From positions 1-13,301 of the forward strand of contig CAZTWF010000067.1 in assembly GCA_964617245.1 (NCBI GenBank): DNA of 13,301 nucleotides. The letters are read 5' to 3'. Positions within the stretch are counted from its first letter, which is position 1. Each line of letters starts with the position of its first letter. The notes under the pieces are model-generated. The model searched no databases. It saw only the letters and a list, made by a program, of their open reading frames with translations, and was not told the origin of the DNA. The DNA is from WYZ-LMO11 sp964617245 (GTDB lineage Archaea; Thermoproteota; Methanomethylicia; Methanomethylicales; Methanomethylicaceae). The position numbers were made by a program, and so were the translations under genes. Positions 1-6,108 of the stretch are shown here, piece by piece.

Positions 1-584
1 ATCCAAAGCTTATAAATGAAAATAGATGTTTATTAACATATACTGGTATATATAAAGATAAAGAAATTACAGTATCTACTACAGGTATGGGAGCACCTTC
101 AGCAGCAATAGTAATTGAAGAACTTATAAAACTTGGTGCAAAAAATATAATAAGAATTGGCACAACAGGAAGTGCAAAAGAAGATATAGAAATTGGTGAT
201 ATTATAATACCAACATTAGCAATACCTTTAGATGGAACAACTATTACTTATTTAAAAAAATTTAAAGTAGATACAAAAGCTAATGAAGAAATAATTAATA
301 TTTTAAAAGAATACTTAAAGGATTATAGAGTTCATATTGGACCAATATGTACAAGTGATATCTTTTATTTAGAAGAAGAAAGAAAAGATGTTTTAAGTTA
401 TGATATGGAATCTTCAATTATATTTACCATAGCAAATATAAGAAAATGTAGAGCTGCTTCAATATTAACTGTTAATGGTAAAGTATGGAATGAGCCTAGA
501 ATTATTGAAAATGATAAAGTTAATGAAAGTATTAATGTATGTATTAAAGCAGCTTTAAATACCTTAGTTAATTTAAAAAATTGA
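1..584 (+). CDS. Nucleoside phosphorylase, uridine phosphorylase-like (5' partial)
   Basis: This is the 3' portion of a PNP/UDP-family phosphorylase, which cleaves nucleosides with phosphate to free base and (deoxy)ribose-1-phosphate in cytosolic salvage. The frame is open from base 3 with no start, and the first visible residues (CLLTYTGIYKDKEITVSTTGMGAPS, in two halves) already belong to the conserved N-terminal half, so the true start lies left of the window. Visible family motifs are the TTGMGAPS segment (phosphate site), IRIGTTGS, and YDMESS near the C-terminus, whose Met-Glu normally holds the ribose. The VNGKVWNE stretch after it resembles uridine phosphorylases more than purine enzymes, but the exact base specificity is an inference. 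It ends with TGA, and no gene follows for about 500 bases. Confidence 0.88.
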   Translation, partial: PKLINENRCLLTYTGIYKDKEITVSTTGMGAPSAAIVIEELIKLGAKNIIRIGTTGSAKEDIEIGDIIIPTLAIPLDGTTITYLKKFKVDTKANEEIINILKEYLKDYRVHIGPICTSDIFYLEEERKDVLSYDMESSIIFTIANIRKCRAASILTVNGKVWNEPRIIENDKVNESINVCIKAALNTLVNLKN

Positions 585-660
585 TCTAAATAAATCAAAA
601 CAAATGATAATATAATTCATGAATTTTAGGCATAAATATTATAAATCAACTTTCCATTAT

Positions 661-714
661 TTATTTAAAAAAAGTATATTACATACTATAAGAATTTTAT
701 TTAAAAAAGTATAT
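661..714. repeat. Two near-identical A/T-rich direct repeats upstream of the RNA gene
   Basis: TTATTTAAAAAAAGTATAT at 661-679 recurs at 697-714 with one A fewer, so the copies are offset by about 36 bp. Both contain TATA-like strings. They could be a duplicated promoter element, a regulator site, or chance similarity in very A+T-rich DNA. The length of the match argues for a real duplication. Confidence 0.5.
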
Positions 715-725
715 GACAAGTTAAG

Positions 726-737
726 AGTTTAAAAAAA
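726..737 (+). promoter_or_regulatory. Possible TATA box for the structured RNA
   Basis: AGTTTAAAAAAA precedes the first base of the terminal helix (751) by about 20 bases. This is slightly close for an archaeal TATA box, which normally lies centred about 25 bases before the transcript. The upstream repeat at 697-714 (TATAT at 710-714) is an alternative and would leave a short 5' leader for processing. The assignment is tentative because the whole region is A/T. Confidence 0.35.
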
Positions 738-750
738 CACTAGATATATT

Positions 751-1051
751 GCCACAGTTGAGGTTGAAGTGGTCTGCTGCGGTACTAGAATATGAGCTTG
801 ATCCTCTCTCTGCGGATGAAATATCACTCCAAAAGAGTGATATTTCATCCAAGGGGAGAGAATTAAGCTTATATTCTAGTACAGCGGGCAGAATGTAAGG
901 CCGGGGACGTCCTAAATATCGAAGAGTCTTGAGGCGCCAGGACTCTTCGATATGAAACTGCAGTAGGCCTTACATAAGAAAGTCAGGAGGAAAGGCCCTC
1001 CATGGGGGCTGTACTTCCTGGCTTTCTTCCCAAAACGACCTCAACTGTGGT
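751..1051 (+). ncRNA. Large structured RNA of unrecognised family (four-way junction, about 300 nt)
   Basis: This stretch is 48% G+C by hand count (144 of 300) beside 16% upstream and almost none just downstream, the classic sign of a stable RNA in an A/T-rich thermophile. The ends pair over 13 perfect bp (752-764 with 1038-1050). Inside are three arms laid end to end. Arm A (774-891) has 774-780/884-891 with one bulge, 18 bp at 782-799/865-882, 804-810/854-860, and 16 perfect bp at 814-829/835-850 capped by CAAAA. Arm B (893-975) has 10 bp at 893-902/966-975 and 13 bp at 916-928/941-953 with a 12-nt loop. Arm C (976-1028) has 15 bp at 976-990/1014-1028 and 7 bp at 994-1000/1004-1010. Imperfect pairs are G-U when read on the + strand (for example 794/870, 983/1021, 989/1015), and no A-C mismatches occur, which fixes the strand. 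I found no SRP GGAA/AGCAG helix-8 signature and no RNase P core. Function is unknown. Confidence 0.8.
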
Positions 1052-1065
1052 ACTAAAATAATTTA

Positions 1066-1071
1066 TTTTTT
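1066..1071 (+). terminator. Oligo-T terminator after the structured RNA
   Basis: TTTTTT begins 15 bases after the 3' strand of the terminal helix, in nearly pure A/T. Archaeal RNA polymerase stops at such T tracts without needing a hairpin. The same A/T tract probably also serves as the promoter region of the gene starting at 1091. Confidence 0.5.
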
Positions 1072-1090
1072 AAATAATTTAATATAAAAT

Positions 1091-1495
1091 ATGAAATCTT
1101 ATAGATATTATTTAGAAATACTAAATGAGATAAGATCTATAATAGAAGATATGAATTATAATACATCTATGGTAATTGTTGAAGGAAAAAATGATGAAAA
1201 AGTATTAAGAGATTTTGGACTTAAAGTTCCAGTATATAGATTTCGTGAAACTGGTTTATCAAATTTTATATTTATTGAAGAAATAGTAAAGAAATTTAAA
1301 GGAAAACATATTACAATTCTCTTAGATTTTGATGAAAAAGGTATTGAAATGAGTAATTATCTTAGTAGAGAATTAGAAAGTAAAGGAGTAAAAATTGATT
1401 ATTATTTTAGAAATATCTTAGGAAAAATAATGATTAAGGAAGGCATTAGACATATAGAAGAAATATTAGTAATAAAAAGAAAAGCTGAAATTTAA
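1091..1495 (+). CDS. Small stand-alone Toprim domain protein
   Basis: This is a 134-residue protein that is essentially one Toprim fold, the metal-binding nucleotidyl-transfer/hydrolysis domain shared by topoisomerases, primases, RNase M5 and OLD nucleases. The catalytic signature is complete: MVIVEGKNDEKVL supplies the conserved Glu (E31) after a hydrophobic strand, and ITILLDFDEKG supplies the Asp-x-Asp pair (D79, D81). Its size matches the archaeal UPF0292-type Toprim proteins, whose substrate is not firmly known; an RNA-processing role like M5 is only an inference. The ATG at 1091 is preceded by A/T sequence with no Shine-Dalgarno site, so translation is probably leaderless. It begins 40 bases after the structured RNA on the same strand, which makes a functional link possible but unproven. 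Confidence 0.85.
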   Translation: MKSYRYYLEILNEIRSIIEDMNYNTSMVIVEGKNDEKVLRDFGLKVPVYRFRETGLSNFIFIEEIVKKFKGKHITILLDFDEKGIEMSNYLSRELESKGVKIDYYFRNILGKIMIKEGIRHIEEILVIKRKAEI

Positions 1496-1510
1496 AAATA
1501 AAATTTAATA

Positions 1511-1523
1511 AAATTTAAAAATA
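1511..1523 (+). promoter_or_regulatory. Probable TATA box for the acetyltransferase gene
   Basis: AAATTTAAAAATA is centred about 29 bases before the ATG at 1547, which would place the transcript start near 1543. With no ribosome-binding site in the gap, this fits a nearly leaderless mRNA. Background A/T richness limits certainty. Confidence 0.4.
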
Positions 1524-1546
1524 AAATAATAATTTAGAACTAAAGT

Positions 1547-2029
1547 ATGTTAGAAAAATATATGATAAGAGAATTCAGACCTGAAGATTTAGATGCAGTA
1601 GTAAATATAAATAGAATATGTTTACCTGAAAATTATCCTCCATTCTTCTTTTTAGAACATTATTATGAAAATCCAAAGATATTCTTAGTAGCTGAAATAG
1701 GAAATACTATTGTTGGATATAATATGTGTAGAATAGAATTTGGAATTTCATATATAAGAGGAGATTTTACAAAAAAAGGTCATATAATATCTATAGCAGT
1801 TTTATCAGAATATAGAGGAAGAGGAATAGGATATAATTTAATGTCAGAAGCTTTGAAAAGACTAAAAGAATGTGGAGCTACAGAAGTATATTTAGAAGTT
1901 AGAATAAGTAATACACCTGCTATTGAATTATATAAAAAATTAGGATTTAAAGCATATAAAATTATAAAAGAATATTATAGAGATGGAGAAGATGCATATT
2001 TAATGGTAAAAGATCTTATGGAAAAATAA
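1547..2029 (+). CDS. Ard1/RimI-type N-terminal protein acetyltransferase
   Basis: This 160-residue GNAT enzyme would transfer acetyl from acetyl-CoA to the alpha-amino group of nascent or ribosomal proteins in the cytosol. The acetyl-CoA pyrophosphate loop is clear: SIAVLSEYRGRGIG, residues 82-95, fitting R/Q-x-x-G-x-G/A. It is followed by VYLEVRISN (residues 114-122) and AIELYKKLGF, the hallmark of RimI/Ard1 members. The N-terminal INRICLPENYPPFFF and the C-terminal YYRDGEDAYLM agree closely with my recollection of the Sulfolobus Ard1 enzyme, which acetylates Ser-, Ala- and Met-starting substrates. An in-frame ATG at 1562 (MIREF) is an alternative start that would shorten it by five residues. 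The stop lies 11 bases from the stop of the opposing rpoK gene. Confidence 0.92.
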   Translation: MLEKYMIREFRPEDLDAVVNINRICLPENYPPFFFLEHYYENPKIFLVAEIGNTIVGYNMCRIEFGISYIRGDFTKKGHIISIAVLSEYRGRGIGYNLMSEALKRLKECGATEVYLEVRISNTPAIELYKKLGFKAYKIIKEYYRDGEDAYLMVKDLMEK

Positions 2030-2034
2030 TAAAT

Positions 2035-2040
2035 AAAAAA
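2035..2040 (-). terminator. Oligo-T terminator after rpoK
   Basis: Six A on the + strand read as TTTTTT on the minus strand immediately after the rpoK TAA, followed by further T-rich sequence. This fits an archaeal T-tract terminator, though the acetyltransferase gene overlaps its far side. Confidence 0.4.
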
Positions 2041-2283
2041 TTATTCAAGTAACCATTTTATTGGAATATCTTGATATCTTCCATCTGGTAATTTTCGTCT
2101 AATAGTTATTGGTAGTACTTTTTCTCTAAGTTCTTCTTCAGCTATTTCTATAGGAGATTTTGTACTAGTCATTATTAGAGGAGGAGCACCCATAGATATT
2201 TGTAAAGCTCTAGCACCAACTATACGTGCTCTTTCATATTTTGTTAATTTAGATGGTCCAATAATTTTCTTTTCAGTAGTCAT
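2041..2283 (-). CDS. rpoK: DNA-directed RNA polymerase subunit K (Rpb6/omega homologue)
   Basis: This 80-residue protein is the archaeal counterpart of eukaryotic Rpb6 and bacterial omega, which clamps the C-terminus of the largest polymerase subunit and helps assembly. The family signature LTKYERARIVGARALQISMGAPPL is plain in the first half (it is split by no gap), followed by the acidic IEIAEEELREKVLP segment and a basic IRRKLPDG hairpin. The length is normal. I prefer the ATG at 2283. A TTG at 2295, one base after the thermosome stop, would add four residues (MITE) and has only a weak GCGGA-like site upstream. The gene is the second in a thermosome-rpoK pair, an unusual partner because rpoK often lies with rpoN or ribosomal protein genes. 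Confidence 0.95.
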   Translation of the reverse strand: MTTEKKIIGPSKLTKYERARIVGARALQISMGAPPLIMTSTKSPIEIAEEELREKVLPITIRRKLPDGRYQDIPIKWLLE

Positions 2284-2296
2284 TTCTGTAATCAAG

Positions 2297-3934
<1,638 letters not shown>

Positions 3935-3941
3935 AATAAAA

Positions 3942-3947
3942 ACCTCC
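3942..3947 (-). promoter_or_regulatory. Shine-Dalgarno site of the thermosome gene
   Basis: The minus strand reads GGAGGT, a strong match to the 16S rRNA 3' end, with a 7-base spacer to the ATG at 3934. It decides the start against the upstream TTG at 3949. Confidence 0.85.
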
Positions 3948-4004
3948 AAATAATCCTCTTGAAAAAGAGAGAAAGTACTTCTATATATCGCTTTCTATCT
4001 TTAA

Positions 4005-4016
4005 GTTATATAAAAG
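4005..4016 (-). promoter_or_regulatory. TATA box of the thermosome-rpoK operon
   Basis: The minus strand reads CTTTTATATAAC. Transcription would start near 3984 and leave a leader of about 50 bases that includes the GGAGGT site. The BRE position for this box (about 4016-4021) falls inside the opposing TATA box. Confidence 0.65.
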
Positions 4017-4024
4017 TTTATATA
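4011..4024 (+). promoter_or_regulatory. BRE and TATA box of the acyl-CoA carboxylase operon
   Basis: TAAAAG (4011-4016) fits an A-rich BRE and TTTATATA (4017-4024) is a near-ideal archaeal TATA box. The expected transcript start is near 4046. This means the TTG at 4045 would not be in the message, and it supports the TTG at 4057 as the start of the first gene. Confidence 0.65.
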
Positions 4025-4056
4025 TTTAGCTAGTTTTTCAACGTTTGGGGGTTAAA

Positions 4057-5649
4057 TTGTTAAAAAAAGTATTAATTGCTAATAGAGGAGAAATTGCTCT
4101 TAGAGTTATAAGAGCTTGTAAAGAACTTGGAATAAAAACAGTAGCAATATATTCTGATGCAGATGTTAATGCAAAATATGTATATTATGCAGATGAATCA
4201 TATAATATAGGTCCAGGTCCTGCAGCACAAAGTTATTTAAAAATGGAAAAAATAATTGAAATAGCAAAGAAATCTGGTGCTGAAGGAATACATCCTGGCT
4301 ATGGATTTCTTGCTCAAAATGCAAAATTTGTAAGAATGTGTGAAGAAGAAGGTATTGAATTTATAGGTCCAAAATCAAAAGCTCAAGAACTTCTTGGAGA
4401 TAAACTTGGAGCAAGAAGAACAATGAAAAAATCAGGAATTCCAATTGTTCCTGGAGGATTAGATCCAGTTCAAGATGAAAAAGATGCTATGCAATTAGTT
4501 GATGAAGTAGGCTTTCCAGTAATGGTAAAACCTGCAGGTGGAGGTGGAGGTATTGGAATGCAAATATGTAGAAGTAGAGAAGAACTTATTGATGCTATTT
4601 CTAAAGCTCAACGCTTAGCAGCTTCAGCATTTTCAAGAGCTGAAGTTTATATAGAAAAATATATTGAAAAACCAAGACATATAGAAATTCAAATACTTGC
4701 AGATAAAAAAGGAAATGTAATATATTTAGGAGAAAGAGAATGTTCAATTCAAAGAAGACATCAAAAACTTATTGAAGAAGCTCCATCTCCAGTAATGTAT
4801 GAAGATCCTGATTTGAGAAGAAGAATGGGAGAAACTGCAGTAAAAGTAGCTAAAATTGCAGGTTATGAAAATGCAGGAACTGTTGAATTTCTATATTCAG
4901 AAAAAGATAGAGCATTTTACTTCTTAGAAGTAAATAGTAGATTACAAGTAGAACATCCAGTTACTGAACTTGTAACTGGTATAGATATTGTTAAGGAACA
5001 ATTAAAAATTGCATCAGGTGAACCATTATCATATAAACAAGAAGAAATTGAAATAAGAGGACATGCTATGGAATGTAGGATAAATGCTGAAGATCCTTTA
5101 AATAATTTCTTACCATCTATTGGACTAATAACTAATTATATTGAGCCTGGAGGACCTGGCATTAGAGTTGATAGTGGTGTTTATGCAGGTTATGTTATAC
5201 CACCATTTTATGACTCATTAATAATTAAGCTATTAGCATGGGGAAGAGATAGAAATGAATGTATTGCAAGAATGCGTCGTGCACTAGATGAATTTATAAT
5301 TGAAGGAGTTAAAACTATAATACCATTCCATAAAGTAGTAATGGAAGATGAAGAATTTATAAAGGGAAGAATTCATACTGAGTTTATACAAGAAAGAAAC
5401 ATATTAGAGAAAGTAAAGATACAATATGAAAAAGATGAAGCTTGGAGAAAAAGTAGAGAAAATATTCTTGCTAGAATACAACCTCAAAAGCCAGTAGAAG
5501 CAAAACCAGTAGAAGCAAAAGGAGTTTCTTTAGATAAGAAGACTGTTGCAATTGCTGCTGCTATTGCTTCATATATTCAAAGTAAACCATCAACTTCTTC
5601 ATCAATTAGTCCATGGGTTTTATCAGGAAGGATCGGAAATGCAAGGTGA
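4057..5649 (+). CDS. Biotin carboxylase subunit of acetyl-/propionyl-CoA carboxylase
   Basis: This 530-residue protein catalyses ATP- and bicarbonate-dependent carboxylation of biotin on the carrier protein. The fold runs biotin-carboxylase N domain (KVLIANRGEIALRVIRA), ATP-grasp (K158 and Gly-rich GGGGG at 161-165) and C domain. Catalytic residues match E. coli AccC: E291 and N293 in FLEVNSRLQVEHP, R295, E299, and R341 in MECRINAEDP. The start is TTG 4057 (MLKKVLIANRGEIA), four bases after GGGGGT at 4047-4052; TTG 4045 lies upstream of the expected transcript start. Past about residue 450 the protein carries an extra tail with a PVEAK repeat, then AIAAAIASYI and SPWVLSGRIG. These elements normally sit in a linker or small subunit next to the biotin domain of decarboxylases and carboxylases. 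The gene ends in TGATGA, in the same frame as the carrier gene. Confidence 0.95.
   Translation: MLKKVLIANRGEIALRVIRACKELGIKTVAIYSDADVNAKYVYYADESYNIGPGPAAQSYLKMEKIIEIAKKSGAEGIHPGYGFLAQNAKFVRMCEEEGIEFIGPKSKAQELLGDKLGARRTMKKSGIPIVPGGLDPVQDEKDAMQLVDEVGFPVMVKPAGGGGGIGMQICRSREELIDAISKAQRLAASAFSRAEVYIEKYIEKPRHIEIQILADKKGNVIYLGERECSIQRRHQKLIEEAPSPVMYEDPDLRRRMGETAVKVAKIAGYENAGTVEFLYSEKDRAFYFLEVNSRLQVEHPVTELVTGIDIVKEQLKIASGEPLSYKQEEIEIRGHAMECRINAEDPLNNFLPSIGLITNYIEPGGPGIRVDSGVYAGYVIPPFYDSLIIKLLAWGRDRNECIARMRRALDEFIIEGVKTIIPFHKVVMEDEEFIKGRIHTEFIQERNILEKVKIQYEKDEAWRKSRENILARIQPQKPVEAKPVEAKGVSLDKKTVAIAAAIASYIQSKPSTSSSISPWVLSGRIGNAR
5491..5520 (+). repeat. Tandem 15-bp repeat encoding PVEAK twice
   Basis: CCAGTAGAAGCAAAA occurs twice in perfect tandem and encodes PVEAKPVEAK. 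It lies in the Pro/Ala-rich hinge between the biotin carboxylase catalytic core and its C-terminal helix. Such linkers vary in length by slippage. Confidence 0.85.
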
Positions 5650-5650
5650 T
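5644..5650 (+). promoter_or_regulatory. Shine-Dalgarno site for the biotin carrier gene
   Basis: AGGTGAT overlaps the biotin carboxylase stop and matches the complement of the 16S rRNA tail. Taking GGTGA as the core, six bases separate it from ATT 5656, the same spacing as GGTGA to ATG in the PEP synthase gene. No ATG, GTG or TTG lies at a usable distance in the carrier frame. Confidence 0.6.
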
Positions 5651-5655
5651 GAAAT

Positions 5656-6099
5656 ATTACTAGAGTAAATAAGTTTCAATTAGCCTTAGGAGATATAAAA
5701 TATGATATTAGTATTGAAGAAAAAGCATATGGAATTTATAATATTAAAGTAAATGATGAGGAATATAATATAAATATAATTGATATGCTTTCACCAATAG
5801 CTCAATCAATAAATATGGCAACTTCAGCAACTTCAGTAAGTACACCAACAGGAATATCAGGAATTCCTGGCTCTACAACAGAAGTTGGTGGAGTTATAAA
5901 AGCAGCTATGCCAGGTACAGTTATGTCAATAAAGGTAAAAGTTGGTGATTTAGTAAAAGAAGGAGATGTAGTATTAACCTTAGAGACTATGAAAATGGAA
6001 AATCCAATAAAAGCAAATAAAGATGGAAAAATAAAAGAAATTAGAGTTCAACCAGGAAAATTTGTAAATGTTGGTGATCCTTTAATTGTTATAGAATAA
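5656..6099 (+). CDS. Biotin carboxyl carrier protein, likely ATT start
   Basis: This protein carries carboxyl-biotin between the carboxylase and carboxyltransferase. The C-terminal biotinyl domain is complete: AAMPGTVMSIKVKVGDLVKEGD, then LETMKMENP with the biotin-accepting lysine at K113 (K70 if counted from ATG 5785), and ending IRVQPGKFVNVGDPLIVIE. Before it lies a Ser/Thr/Pro/Ala-rich swinging linker (about residues 44-76). Upstream of ATG 5785 the frame stays open back to the TGATGA at 5647-5652. It encodes KFQLALGDIKYDISIEEK and GIYNIKVNDEEYNINIID, the beta-rich N-terminal segment typical of these carriers. No ATG, GTG or TTG occurs there, but ATT 5656 (MTRVNKF) follows AGGTGAT at normal spacing. 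The 147-residue ATT form is preferred; the 104-residue form from 5785 has no ribosome-binding site. Confidence 0.8.
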   Translation: MTRVNKFQLALGDIKYDISIEEKAYGIYNIKVNDEEYNINIIDMLSPIAQSINMATSATSVSTPTGISGIPGSTTEVGGVIKAAMPGTVMSIKVKVGDLVKEGDVVLTLETMKMENPIKANKDGKIKEIRVQPGKFVNVGDPLIVIE

Positions 6100-6104
6100 G
6101 GTGA
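6098..6104 (+). promoter_or_regulatory. Shine-Dalgarno site of the carboxyltransferase gene
   Basis: AAGGTGA overlaps the carrier stop codon and ends four bases before ATG 6109. It supports tight translational coupling within the carboxylase operon. Confidence 0.7.
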
Positions 6105-6108
6105 GAAT

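Noticed and set aside
398..598. 66-codon minus frame over the phosphorylase end
   Set aside because: It lies opposite conserved phosphorylase motifs. Its hydrophobic look comes from A/T-rich antisense codons, and it has no ribosome-binding site.
987..998. GGAGGAAAGGCC as RNase P CR-I (GAGGAAAGUCC)
   Set aside because: It lies near the 3' end inside a local hairpin and has no CR-V partner. In RNase P, CR-I is near the 5' end and pairs across the molecule in P4.
976..1028. Possible SRP RNA helix 8 (GTCAGG ... GGAAAGG ... GCTG wording)
   Set aside because: The words resemble SRP, but here they pair as a 15-bp stem with an AAA/GTA internal loop and a 3-base cap. There is no GNAR tetraloop or AGCAG strand, and the rest of the RNA lacks the long helix 5.
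751..1051. Insertion sequence, MITE or CRISPR-like repeat
   Set aside because: There are no target-site duplications, transposase or regular spacer-repeat units. The inverted repeats are nested like RNA helices and show the G-U bias of a transcript.
3947..3949. TTG start for the thermosome
   Set aside because: It overlaps the GGAGGT ribosome-binding site that serves ATG 3934, and the added residues (MEVFI) are not part of the family.
4045..4047. TTG start for biotin carboxylase
   Set aside because: The TATA box at 4017-4024 places the transcript start at about 4046. TTG 4057 gives the usual MLKKVLIANRGEIA start and has GGGGGT before it.
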